Below, in pieces: positions 44,775-53,987 of a stretch of 64,000 nt of DNA (the first letter of the stretch is position 1; each line of letters opens with the position of its first letter). The notes beneath the pieces are model-generated. The model was not told the origin of the DNA. It did not search any database and saw only the letters and a program-made list of their open reading frames with translations. The DNA is from Lysobacterales bacterium 66-474 (GTDB lineage: Bacteria > Pseudomonadota > Gammaproteobacteria > Xanthomonadales > Rhodanobacteraceae): NCBI GenBank assembly GCA_001899805.1, contig MKWP01000009.1, forward strand, positions 124,001 to 188,000, read 5' to 3'. Both the position numbers and the translations under genes were made by a program.

Positions 44775-47495
44775 GTGTACAAGAAGTTGGCCACGCTTGG
44801 GTTGGTCTTCGCGACTGCGATGCTGGCGGGTTGCGCGCCGCAAATCCGGCAGGACAGCGATTACTCGCTGCAGCGCGAGGCGATCGCCGGCACCCACAAG
44901 CCGGTGCCCGAGCCGCTGAACGTCGCGACCGGGCAGGAGAACCAGCCGCTGTCCACCGCGACCGCGCCGGAAACCCATTACGGCACCGGGGTATTCGTCA
45001 ATCCCGCGCCTGCGCGCGGCAGGGTCGGCGGCGCCGCCAACGAAGGCGGCACCATCACCTTCAATTTCGACAACACGCCGGTGCAGGCGGTGGTCAAGGC
45101 CACGCTCGGCGACGTGCTGCACGCCAACTACTCGATCTCGCCCAGCGTCAAGGGCACGGTGACCTTTTCCACCTCGCAGCCGGTGACCGAAAGCCAGGTG
45201 CTGCCGATCCTGCAGATGCTGCTGTCGTGGACCGGCAACGCGCTGGTGCAACAGAACACCGGCTATCTGGTGGTGCCGGTCGAGCAGGCCGCGCCGGGCA
45301 ACCTGGTGCCGGGCCTGGGCGCGGTGTCGCCGGGCGCGGGCTACGCGGCGCAGTTGTTCCCGCTGCACTACGTGTCCGCCGACGCGATGCAGAAATTGCT
45401 GAGGCCGTTCGCCGATCCCAAGGCGTTCCTGCTGGTCGATCCGCTGCGCAACCTGCTGGTGATGGGCGGCACGCCCGACGAGCTGGCCAATTACCAGCGC
45501 ATCGTGGGCACCTTCGACGTGGACTGGCTACGCGGGATGTCGGTGGCGGTGATCCCGCTGCAGCACGTGCAGGCGGAAGACCTGGTCAGCCAACTGAACA
45601 CGGTTTTCAACGAACAGGCCGGCGCCGCAAGGAGCAATGACACGTCCGTCGTGCCGGGAGGCAACGACGTCAAGTCGATCATGGGCAACGCCGGCAGCGG
45701 CGCCGCGGGCAGCCTGTCTGGCATGGTCCGGCTGATCCCCCTGAAGCACAGCAACTCGCTGGTGGTGATCACGCCGCAGCCGTCGTACCTCGACGAAGTA
45801 CGCAAGCTCGTCACCACCATCGACAACGGCGCCGGCAACGCGTCGGGGCTGTACGTGTACAACGTGCTCAACGTGAAGGCGTCCGATCTCGCCAGGCACA
45901 TCAACGAACTGTTCGGCAATCCCGTCGGAAGCCAGCAGACGCCCGCGGGTGCAGTGGCGCCGGGGTTCTCGCCGCTGGAGCAGTCTTCGCAAGGCGGACT
46001 CGGCGCGCAGCAGGGATTCGGCGACTTCACGTCGAACAACAATTACCCCGGGGGCATGGGAGCGAACGGCAGCGGCGAGTTCGGCAGCGGCGACACCGGC
46101 ATCGTCTCGGGGGCGACCCAGAGCCGCCGCCAGCAGCAGGCCGGGCAGGGCAACGTCGCATTCACCACCAGCGAAGGCGTGCGCATCGCGGCGGTCAACG
46201 AGAACAACCAGTTGCTGATCCGCGCCACGCCGGGTCAATGGGAAAAACTGCTGCCGGTGATCCAGCGGCTCGATGAAAAACCGTTGCAGGTGCAGATCGA
46301 GACCCGCGTGCTGGAGGTCAACCTGACCGGCGAATTCCAGTTCGGCGTGCAGTATTACCTGGGCGGCCTGATCGGTACCGAGCCCGGTTCGCCGCCCAAC
46401 ACCAACCAGTCGTTCCGCCGCCACCAGGGCGCGGTGGGGCTGGGTGGGGTCAACTACAACGTCACCAATCCACCCGCGCTGTTCTATTCGTTCGCGGGCA
46501 ACAAGCTGCAATTCGCGATCAGCGCCATGGAAAGCAGCGGCGACGCCAAGGTACTGTCGGCGCCGTCCACGGTGGTGCTCAACAACCAGGAAACCACCTT
46601 CAAGGTCGGCGAGAAGATCCCGGTCGTGCAGACCGCGATCATCCCGGGCCTCGGCACCGGCGGCACCGCCGGCTCGGTCAACGCCACGGCGGTCAATTAC
46701 ATCGATACCGGCGTGCTGCTGGACGTGGTGCCGCGGGTCAGTCCCGGCGGGCTGGTGTACATGGACATCCAGCAGATCGTCAGCAAGCCGACCACCAAGG
46801 ACCAGTACGGCAACTACACCATCACCAACCGCGCGCTCAGTACCGAAGTCGCGGTGCAGAGCGGACAGACCGTGCTGCTGGGCGGCCTGATCCAGCAGAC
46901 CGACACGATCCAGGACAACGGCGTGCCGTTCCTCAACCGCATCCCGGTGCTGGGACGCCTGTTCGGCACCACCGATCGCAACCGGACGCGTACCGAATTG
47001 ATCGTGCTGATCACGCCGCGCATCATCCGCAACCCGGAAGATGCGCGCCGCATCACCGACGAATACCAGACCCAGTTCGAATCGTTGAAGCCGATCCTGC
47101 CCAAGGGCGCTGCCGCGCCTGCCACCGAACCTTCCGGCGGCGAGCCCGCGACCAGTGGGCCCGCGCAACCCCAGGATTCACCGCCGGCACCAGCGACCAT
47201 CCAGCCCGCGCACGCTTCGGCCGCCGCCGCGAGTCCGCCCGCGCCTGCCGCCATCCGATCCGGGGACTGGTCGGTGCAGGTGGCTTCGTTCGGCGAAAGC
47301 AACGCCGCCGAGCGGTTGCGGCAGCGCCTGCAGCGGCTCGGCTATGCGAGCTACGTGCAGGCCGTCTCGACTGATGTCGGCGACCGCTGGCGCGTGTACG
47401 CGGGCCCGGTGGTGGATCGCGTCGCCGCCGAACGCTTGCGCAGCGCGATCGCGGATACCCTTCATATCGAGGGCATGTTGATCGCGCAGCAGTAG
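44775..47495 (+). CDS. gspD: Type II secretion secretin GspD (lipoprotein) with C-terminal SPOR domain
   Basis: 906 residues from a GTG preceded by GGAGAG. Signal peptide with lipobox LAGC, so a lipoprotein. N0 domain (ITFNFDNTPVQAVVKATLG), N1-N3 ring domains with a Gly/Ser/Asn-rich insert (about residues 385-455), and the secretin pore domain (VPFLNRIPVLGRLFG, RTELIVLITPRIIR). After a Pro/Ala-rich linker a SPOR domain (about 829-906, GDWSVQVASFGESNAAERLR ... WRVYAGPVVDRVAAE) ends the protein. SPOR domains bind denuded peptidoglycan at division sites. The fusion is unusual compared with well-studied GspD/XpsD proteins. Confidence 0.95.
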   Translation: MYKKLATLGLVFATAMLAGCAPQIRQDSDYSLQREAIAGTHKPVPEPLNVATGQENQPLSTATAPETHYGTGVFVNPAPARGRVGGAANEGGTITFNFDNTPVQAVVKATLGDVLHANYSISPSVKGTVTFSTSQPVTESQVLPILQMLLSWTGNALVQQNTGYLVVPVEQAAPGNLVPGLGAVSPGAGYAAQLFPLHYVSADAMQKLLRPFADPKAFLLVDPLRNLLVMGGTPDELANYQRIVGTFDVDWLRGMSVAVIPLQHVQAEDLVSQLNTVFNEQAGAARSNDTSVVPGGNDVKSIMGNAGSGAAGSLSGMVRLIPLKHSNSLVVITPQPSYLDEVRKLVTTIDNGAGNASGLYVYNVLNVKASDLARHINELFGNPVGSQQTPAGAVAPGFSPLEQSSQGGLGAQQGFGDFTSNNNYPGGMGANGSGEFGSGDTGIVSGATQSRRQQQAGQGNVAFTTSEGVRIAAVNENNQLLIRATPGQWEKLLPVIQRLDEKPLQVQIETRVLEVNLTGEFQFGVQYYLGGLIGTEPGSPPNTNQSFRRHQGAVGLGGVNYNVTNPPALFYSFAGNKLQFAISAMESSGDAKVLSAPSTVVLNNQETTFKVGEKIPVVQTAIIPGLGTGGTAGSVNATAVNYIDTGVLLDVVPRVSPGGLVYMDIQQIVSKPTTKDQYGNYTITNRALSTEVAVQSGQTVLLGGLIQQTDTIQDNGVPFLNRIPVLGRLFGTTDRNRTRTELIVLITPRIIRNPEDARRITDEYQTQFESLKPILPKGAAAPATEPSGGEPATSGPAQPQDSPPAPATIQPAHASAAAASPPAPAAIRSGDWSVQVASFGESNAAERLRQRLQRLGYASYVQAVSTDVGDRWRVYAGPVVDRVAAERLRSAIADTLHIEGMLIAQQ

Positions 47496-47628
47496 GCATC
47501 TGATACCGCGATACGACAGTTCGCCGGGAAGGCGGATCAAAATGCGGAACGCAGCGAAATGGTTGAACTTCGCGCGGACGCTGACCATCGTGATTTCAAG
47601 TTGAAACTCTTTCGGTAAGACTGCGCGG

Positions 47629-48507
47629 ATGCCTGTTCCCGTTTCTGTCCTGATCGTCGCCGCCGACAGCGGTCCGTCGTTGCGCGAATGCGTGACGCGC
47701 GCGCTGGCGTCGAGCGTTCCGGTCGAGCTGATCATCGTCGACAACGGGTCGCGTGATGGCGTGCCGCAGGCGATCGCGCGCGCGTTCGAGAACGACGGGC
47801 GCGTGCGGGTCCTCTACAACCACGCAAACCTCGGGTTCGGGTCGGCCGCGAACGTCGCTGCGCACGCGGCACGCGGCGATGCGTTGCTGGTGCTGAACCC
47901 GGATTGCCTGCTGGAACCGGATTCGCTGGCGCGCATGCTCGAGGTGCTGCGCGTGCAACATGGCGCGGGCGTGGTCGGCGCGGTGGTGTGCGATGCGGAC
48001 GGTACGCCCGATCCGGCTTCGCGGCGGCGCGATCCGTTGTTGCGGCGGTCGTTGAATGCGCTGACCGGGCGGGACCGTCGCGAAGCGGAAGATCCGTCGC
48101 GCGAAGGTATCAACGTACCCGGTCCCGTTCCGGATGCAGTGGTCGAAACCGAGAACGTGTCCGGCGCGCTGCTGCTGTTGCCGCGCAACGCGTTCGAACG
48201 CCTGCAGGGCTTCGACGAAGGCTATTTCCTGCATTGCGAGGATCTCGACCTGTGCCGGCGCGCGCGTGACGCGGGCTACAAGGTGCTGCTGGCAGGCAAC
48301 GTGCGCGTGCATCACGGCAAGGGCGGGTCCAGCCGGCATCGGCCGGTGTTCGTGAGCTGGCACAAGCACCGCGGCATGTGGCGATGGTTCCGCAAGTTCG
48401 ATCCCGCGGCCCGCCATCCGCTGACGCGCATGTTGGTGTGGTGCGGCATCGGCGCGCACTTCGCGTGGACGGCGCCATCGCTGTGGCTGCGCGCACGGCG
48501 TGCCTGA
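47629..48507 (+). CDS. Glycosyltransferase family 2
   Basis: 292 residues. The GT-A N-terminus VSVLIVAADSGPSLRECV, nucleotide-binding VELIIVDNGSRDG, NLGFGSAANVAAHAARGDAL and the LNPDCLLEPD segment follow the GT2 rhamnosyltransferase-like pattern; ENVSGALLLLPRNAFERLQGFDEGYFLHCEDLDLCRRA is the acceptor/catalytic region with the ED motif. Sugar and acceptor unknown, probably surface polysaccharide. The 133 bp after gspD show no clear terminator. Confidence 0.9.
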   Translation: MPVPVSVLIVAADSGPSLRECVTRALASSVPVELIIVDNGSRDGVPQAIARAFENDGRVRVLYNHANLGFGSAANVAAHAARGDALLVLNPDCLLEPDSLARMLEVLRVQHGAGVVGAVVCDADGTPDPASRRRDPLLRRSLNALTGRDRREAEDPSREGINVPGPVPDAVVETENVSGALLLLPRNAFERLQGFDEGYFLHCEDLDLCRRARDAGYKVLLAGNVRVHHGKGGSSRHRPVFVSWHKHRGMWRWFRKFDPAARHPLTRMLVWCGIGAHFAWTAPSLWLRARRA

Positions 48508-48590
48508 TTCCGCCGCGCCGTGTTCATCGGCCGCTGTGTACACTCCGATTCTGACTGGAGCCAACAAACGACCCGGAGGGGATTGCAGCC

Positions 48591-49127
48591 ATGATCCGTG
48601 AAATCCTCAAGATGGGTGACCCCCGCCTGCTGCGCGTGGCGCCGCCGGTACCGACCACGATGTTCGGCACCGCCGCGTTGAACGAGCTCATCACCGACAT
48701 GTTCGAGACCATGCAGGCGGCCGATGGCGTGGGCCTCGCCGCGCCGCAGATCGGCGTGGACCTGCAACTGGTGGTGTTCGGCTTCGAGCACTCCGACCGC
48801 TATCCCGATGAGCCCGAAGTGCCCCGCACCATCCTGCTGAACCCGTTGATCACGCCGCTGTCGCACGACATGGAGGAGGGCTGGGAAGGGTGCCTGTCGG
48901 TGCCCGGCCTGCGCGGCGTCGTGAACCGGCACTCATTGATCCGTTACCAGGGCGTGGATCCGAGTGGTGTGGCGATCGACCGCACCGCCGAAGGTTTCCA
49001 CGCGCGCGTGGTGCAGCACGAATGCGATCACCTGATCGGGCGGCTGTATCCTTCGCGCATCACCGATTTCACGCGCTTCGGCTTCATCGACGTGTTGTTT
49101 CCGGGCGAAGCCGGGCAGTTGGAGTAG
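48591..49127 (+). CDS. def: Peptide deformylase
   Basis: 178 residues. Removes the formyl group from nascent proteins. All three metal/active-site motifs are present: [18 protein letters not shown] and QHECDHLIG. The start has GGAGGG upstream. fmt, often next to def, is absent here; the gene faces valS with a 9-bp gap. The sequence is that of the shorter type seen as a second deformylase in Xanthomonads, so this may not be the only one in the genome. Confidence 0.95.
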   Translation: MIREILKMGDPRLLRVAPPVPTTMFGTAALNELITDMFETMQAADGVGLAAPQIGVDLQLVVFGFEHSDRYPDEPEVPRTILLNPLITPLSHDMEEGWEGCLSVPGLRGVVNRHSLIRYQGVDPSGVAIDRTAEGFHARVVQHECDHLIGRLYPSRITDFTRFGFIDVLFPGEAGQLE

Positions 49128-49136
49128 CGTGGCGCG

Positions 49137-52001
49137 TCAGGCTTGCAGCCTTTCCACCTGGCCGCGCAACGCATCCAGTTGGGTGTTCCAGTCGGACAAG
49201 CGCGTGCGTTCCTGCTCGACCACTTCGGCGGGCGCGTGGTCCACGAAGTTCGCGTTGCCGAGCTTGCCTTCGGATTTCTTCTTCTCGCCTTCGATGCGCG
49301 CGATCTCCTTCTTGAGGCGTGCGCGCTCGGCGTCGAGGTCGATCAGGCCGGCCAGCGGGATCAGTACGCGCAAGTTGCCGACAATGGCGGCTGCCGCCGC
49401 AGGCTCGGCCTCGTTCGCTGCCAGCCAGCGGGGCACCTCGCAGCGCGCGAGGAATCCGATCTGGGCGGAGAACTTGTCAGCCCGGCGGCGATCGTCCGCA
49501 TCGCCGTCGGCCAGCAACAACGGAATGGTCTTGCCCGGCGCGATGTTCATTTCCGAACGAATCTTGCGCACGCCGGTCAATACCGCCTTGAACCATTCGA
49601 TCTCGGCGCTGGCCGTATCGTCCACCACGAATTCGTCCGCGCGCGGGTAGGGCCGATCAAGAATGCCTGGCGCTTGCAAGCCGAGTTGAGGTGCCACCGA
49701 TTGCCAGATTTCCTCGGTGATGAACGGGATGACCGGGTGCAGTGCGCGCAGCGCGGTTTCCAGCACCACCAGCAAGGTATGGCGCGTGGACGCGGCGGCT
49801 TCGGCATCGTCGCCATTCAACGCGGGTTTCGAAAGTTCCAGGAACCAGTCGCAGTATTCGTTCCACACGAATTCGTAGAGCGCCTGTGCGAGGTGATCGA
49901 AACGGTACGTCGCGAAATGCTGTTCGACTTCCACGAGCGTCGCGTGCAGGCGGGTGAGGATCCAGCGCTCCGCCTCGGTTTGCGGCCCCCCTCCCACTCG
50001 CGCTGCGCGCTCGCCGCCCTCCCCCGCATGCGGGGGAGGGTTGGGGTGGGGGGAGTCCTTCATGTTCATCAACACGAACCGCGCCGCGTTCCACAGCTTG
50101 TTGCAGAACGCCTTGTAGCCGTCGGCGCGTTTCAGGTCGAAGTTGATGGTGCGGCTGTAACTCGCCAGCGCCGCAAAGGTGAAGCGCAACGCGTCGGTGC
50201 CGATCGCGGCGATGCCGTCGGGATAATCCTTGCGGATGCGCTTCTCCACTTTCTCGCGCACCTGCGGGATCAGCAGCGACTTCGTGGATTTTTCGACCAG
50301 CGCGGGCAGGGTGATGCCGTCGATCAGGTCCAGCGGGTCCAGGGTATTGCCCTTGGACTTCGACATCTTCTGGCCTTCCGCGTCGCGCACGATCGCATTG
50401 ATGTAGACCTCGCGAAACGGCACCTGCTTCGTGAAGTACAGGGTCGTCATCACCATCCGCGCGACCCAGAAGAAGATGATGTCGAAGCCGGTGACCAGCA
50501 CCGCGCTCGGCAGGAAGATCTTGTCGGCCGACCAGTTCGCGACGATCTCGCCACGTTCGTTTTTCACCGGCTCGTTCGATGGCCAGCCAAGCGTGGAGAA
50601 GGGCCACAGCGCGGAGGAGAACCACGTGTCCAGCACGTCGTCGTCCTGTTTCAACGCACCGACGGGTTGCACGCTTGCATGCGTGCGCGCGTCCGCCTCG
50701 TCTTCGCCCACGAAAATGTTGCCGGCTTCGTCGTACCACGCGGGAATCCGGTGGCCCCACCACAGCTGGCGCGAAATGCACCAGTCCTGGATGTTGTCCA
50801 GCCATTGCGTGTACGTGGTCGCCCAGTTCTCCGGCACGAACTTGATGTCGCCGTTGCGTACCGCATCCAGCGCTGGCTGCGTGATCGCTGTGCGCCCCTT
50901 GTTTGAAGTCAGGTCCACGAACCACTGGTCGGTGAGCATCGGCTCGATCACCGCGTCCGAGCGTTGGCTTACCGGAACCTGCAGCTTGTGCGGTTTGGTT
51001 TCGACAAGACGATCTTCTGCTTCCAGGTCCGCAAGGATCGCCTTGCGTGCGACATAGCGGTCCATACCGCGGTATTTTTCCGGTGCGTTGTCATTGACCT
51101 TCGCATCCAGCGTCAGGATACCGATCGTGTCCAGCTTGTGTCGCTGTCCGATCGCGTAGTCGTTGAAGTCGTGCGCCGGCGTGATCTTCACGCAGCCGGT
51201 ACCGAATTCGCGGTCCACGTAATCATCGGCGATGACCGGAATCTCGCGATTTGTGAGTGGCAATCGCAGACGCTTGCCGACCAGCTTCGCGTAACGCTCG
51301 TCCTCGGGATGCACCGCCACCGCGACGTCGCCCAGCATGGTTTCCGGGCGCGTGGTCGCGATCACCACGTGATCAGGGGCGCCGGGTTGCGGATCGATCA
51401 CGTCGTAGCGGATCGACCACAGGTGCCCATCGCGCTCGACATTGTTGACTTCGAGGTCGGACACCGCGGTCATCAGCACCGGGTCCCAGTTCACCAGCCG
51501 GTTGCCGCGATAGATCAGGCCGGCGCGGTACCACTCGACGAACACCTTGCGTACCGCGGCGGACAGGCCTTCGTCCATCGTGAAGCGTTCGCGCGACCAG
51601 TCGACGCTTGCGCCCAACCGGCGCATCTGCTTGTAGATGCCATTGCCCGATTCCTGCTTCCACTGCCACACGCGTTCGACGAACTGCTCGCGGCCGAGGT
51701 CATGGCGCGCCTTGCCTTCCGCGGCCAACTGGTTCTCGACGATCTTCTGCGTGGCGATGCCCGCGTGGTCGGTGCCGCCCTGCCACAAGGTGTTCCTGCC
51801 GGACATCCGCGCGTGTCGGATCAGTGCGTCCATGATGGTTTGCTGGAACGCGTGGCCCATGTGCAGCGTGCCGGTGACGTTCGGCGGCGGCAACAGGATC
51901 GAATACGGTTCGCCCTTTCCGGACGGCTTGAAGCAGCCCGCGTCTTCCCAGCGCGCGTACCACTTCGATTCGATCTGCTTGGGGTCGAAACTCTTGTCCA
52001 T
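49137..52001 (-). CDS. valS: Valyl-tRNA synthetase with a repeat-derived insertion
   Basis: 954 residues. Class I synthetase: [13 protein letters not shown] (HIGH-type) at the N-terminus, the editing domain with [28 protein letters not shown] (KMSKS), the anticodon-binding domain and a C-terminal coiled coil. Between catalytic core and anticodon domain, after [12 protein letters not shown], there is a low-complexity insert ([13 protein letters not shown] and VGGGPQ, residues about 649-672) encoded by a REP-like palindrome. Start [11 protein letters not shown] agrees with the family. Confidence 0.96.
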   Translation of the reverse strand: MDKSFDPKQIESKWYARWEDAGCFKPSGKGEPYSILLPPPNVTGTLHMGHAFQQTIMDALIRHARMSGRNTLWQGGTDHAGIATQKIVENQLAAEGKARHDLGREQFVERVWQWKQESGNGIYKQMRRLGASVDWSRERFTMDEGLSAAVRKVFVEWYRAGLIYRGNRLVNWDPVLMTAVSDLEVNNVERDGHLWSIRYDVIDPQPGAPDHVVIATTRPETMLGDVAVAVHPEDERYAKLVGKRLRLPLTNREIPVIADDYVDREFGTGCVKITPAHDFNDYAIGQRHKLDTIGILTLDAKVNDNAPEKYRGMDRYVARKAILADLEAEDRLVETKPHKLQVPVSQRSDAVIEPMLTDQWFVDLTSNKGRTAITQPALDAVRNGDIKFVPENWATTYTQWLDNIQDWCISRQLWWGHRIPAWYDEAGNIFVGEDEADARTHASVQPVGALKQDDDVLDTWFSSALWPFSTLGWPSNEPVKNERGEIVANWSADKIFLPSAVLVTGFDIIFFWVARMVMTTLYFTKQVPFREVYINAIVRDAEGQKMSKSKGNTLDPLDLIDGITLPALVEKSTKSLLIPQVREKVEKRIRKDYPDGIAAIGTDALRFTFAALASYSRTINFDLKRADGYKAFCNKLWNAARFVLMNMKDSPHPNPPPHAGEGGERAARVGGGPQTEAERWILTRLHATLVEVEQHFATYRFDHLAQALYEFVWNEYCDWFLELSKPALNGDDAEAAASTRHTLLVVLETALRALHPVIPFITEEIWQSVAPQLGLQAPGILDRPYPRADEFVVDDTASAEIEWFKAVLTGVRKIRSEMNIAPGKTIPLLLADGDADDRRRADKFSAQIGFLARCEVPRWLAANEAEPAAAAAIVGNLRVLIPLAGLIDLDAERARLKKEIARIEGEKKKSEGKLGNANFVDHAPAEVVEQERTRLSDWNTQLDALRGQVERLQA
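49985..50057. repeat. REP-like palindrome lying in frame within valS
   Basis: A perfect 24-bp palindrome (CCCTCCCCCGCA / TGCGGGGGAGGG, 50017-50040) next to GCGCGCAGCGCGAGTGGGAGG, the same family as 16356-16458 and 22254-22299. It has no stop codon in the valS frame and encodes residues about 649-672. Confidence 0.85.
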
Positions 52002-52133
52002 CGCGGGTCCTGAGGTGCCGCGCGCAGCGCGGTTTGCAAGGCAAACGCGCATTCTAGCGAGTCAGCGCTGGCGCCTGCGCTCTCACCGATCGAGATGCCT
52101 GCATCCACAGGCGGTTTTGTTCCTGCCGGGTGT

Positions 52134-52812
52134 TTCGACGTCCCTGTCTTTTTCCGCCCGCCACCCGGGCGGGCGTGTGACTTCTCTTTGCGTCGCCAAA
52201 GAGAAGTCACCAAGAGAAAGGCGACCCCGCGAACACGCCCTTCGTCCATCCATGGACTACGGGTTTGCTCGCGGTCGCCGGGGTTCGCCGACGGTACATC
52301 CATGTACCCACGGCGAACTGGCCCGCATCCTGCGGGCCATCCTTCGGACTGATTCGTCGTCCGCTCGCCGTGTTCGAGGGGCCCCTGCTAGCGCGCCTCC
52401 TGCGCGCGGCCATGTCGAGGCTTGCCGTTTGGTCTTGCTTCGCACGAGGCCATGGATGGCCGGCAGCGGAGCGATACGGGCGCCGTTGGCGGTGCCGCAG
52501 CCGCGCCGACGATCGCGCGAGCAAGGCGCGCATGTCCGACTGCAGGGATGCAGGACTAAATCGGCAGGGACTGCCGATTTGAACGCCGAAGGCGGCCCTG
52601 AGCGTCAGCGAAGGGCGAGCCACAGGGATGTGGCGAGTAGTCTCGCGCCGGTGCGCGATCGGTAAGCGGCAAGGGCAATCGAGACAACAGGACGTTGTCG
52701 AGATTACCGCCTCAGGCGCAATGGTTTTTGGGTACTTTTTGCCGAAACAAAAAGTACCCCGCTCGCCGCCGAGGCGAGCGGAACCCAATACGGGCGTGAT
52801 GTGCTTGCGAGC
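52134..52812 (+). repeat. Long hairpin-array repeat element, copy B
   Basis: Fills most of the 861-bp gap between valS and rodA. Hairpins in the same order as copy A: 52155-52175, 52177-52210 (14-bp stem, loop CGTCGC), 52283-52318 (compound stem with inner GGTACA-TCCA-TGTACC), then GGCCCGCA-TCC-TGCGGGCC, GCGCGC-CTCCT-GCGCGC, GGCCAT-GG-ATGGCC, AATCGGCAG-GGA-CTGCCGATT, CCACA-GGGA-TGTGG, 52730-52759 (12 bp, loop CCGAAA) and CCGCTCGCC-GCCGA-GGCGAGCGG. No plausible gene inside. The bases 52002-52133 show nothing identifiable. Confidence 0.85.
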
Positions 52813-52816
52813 AGAT

Positions 52817-52843
52817 GGATCCCGGCCTGCGCCGGGATGACGG
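52817..52843. repeat. REP-like GGATCCCGGC palindrome
   Basis: GGATCCCGGC-ctgc-GCCGGGATGACGG, a single-arm relative of the CGTCATTCCGG family, attached to the end of hairpin-array copy B, 20 bp before the rodA stop codon. Confidence 0.7.
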
Positions 52844-52862
52844 CAATGGCGGGTGGCCCGCG

Positions 52863-53987
52863 CTACGGCGTCCACTTCCTGTGTGCATGGATCGACATCA
52901 CCACCCCGAAACCCGTGAGCAGCGTGATCGCGGAAGTCCCCCCGTAACTCACCAGCGGCAGCGGCACGCCGACCACCGGGAGGAAGCCGGAAACCATGCC
53001 GCCGTTGACGATCACGTACACCATGAAGGCCAGCCCGAGGGCGCCGGCCGTGAGCCGCGACCAGGTGTCGCGCGCGTTGGCCGCGATCCACAGGCAGCGC
53101 CCGACGATGAACACGTACAACGCCAGCAGCACCAGCACGCCGACCAGGCCGAATTCCTCGCCCAGCACCGCGAAGATGAAATCGGTGGTGTGCTCGGGCA
53201 GGAACTCGAGTTTCGATTGGGTGCCCTGGTTGAAGCCCTTGCCGGCCAGGCCGCCCGAACCCACCGCGATCATCGACTGGATGATGTGCCAGCCGGTGCC
53301 GAGCGGGTCGTTCTCGGGGTGCAGGAAGGTCAGCACGCGTTCGCGCTGGTAGTCGTGCAGGAAGTGCCAGGCGATCGGCGCGGCACCCGCGAGCGCGGCC
53401 AGCATCGCGCCGATCTTCCACCACTGCAGGCCGGCCAGGAACAGCACGAACATGCCGGACGCCACCACCAGCAGCGCGGTGCCGAGGTCGGGCTGCTTGA
53501 CGATCAGCAACGCGGGGATGCCGGTGAGGATGCCGACCGCCGCGATGTCGCGCCAGCGTGGCGGCAGCGGACGCGGGTGCAGGTACCACGCGATCATCAT
53601 CGGCATCGCGAGTTTCATCAGTTCGGAGGGCTGGAAGCGGATCACGCCGAGGTCCAGCCAGCGGTCGGCGCCGCGGCCCTCGCCGAGCACCGTCAGCACC
53701 AGCAGCAGGATGCAACTGAGCAGGTAAAACCATGGTGTCCACGCGCGCAGCAGGCTGGGCGGGATGCGCGATACCGCCAGCAGCAGCGCCGCGCCGATCA
53801 GGAACCGCGAGGCCTGTCCGGCCACCATCGAGGTGTTGAGGTTGCTGGCGCTGTACAGCACGGTCAGGCCGGCCAGCGCGAGCGCGAACAGCCCGATCGC
53901 GAGCGGCAGGTCGATGCGCGGGCGCGAGAAGATGCGTCGCGCGATCCGCCGCGCGCGTCCGCCGAAACTGGCGACCAGTTCGTTCAT
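52863..53987 (-). CDS. rodA: Rod-shape peptidoglycan glycosyltransferase RodA
   Basis: 374 residues, about ten transmembrane helices, SEDS family. Polymerises peptidoglycan glycans with PBP2 during elongation. Motifs: GRGADRWLDLGVIRFQPSE, KQPDLGTALLV, EHTTDFIFAVLGEEFGL (catalytic Asp) and PLPLVSYGGTSAI. The start MNELVASFGG overlaps the mrdA stop by 4 bp. Confidence 0.97.
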   Translation of the reverse strand: MNELVASFGGRARRIARRIFSRPRIDLPLAIGLFALALAGLTVLYSASNLNTSMVAGQASRFLIGAALLLAVSRIPPSLLRAWTPWFYLLSCILLLVLTVLGEGRGADRWLDLGVIRFQPSELMKLAMPMMIAWYLHPRPLPPRWRDIAAVGILTGIPALLIVKQPDLGTALLVVASGMFVLFLAGLQWWKIGAMLAALAGAAPIAWHFLHDYQRERVLTFLHPENDPLGTGWHIIQSMIAVGSGGLAGKGFNQGTQSKLEFLPEHTTDFIFAVLGEEFGLVGVLVLLALYVFIVGRCLWIAANARDTWSRLTAGALGLAFMVYVIVNGGMVSGFLPVVGVPLPLVSYGGTSAITLLTGFGVVMSIHAHRKWTP

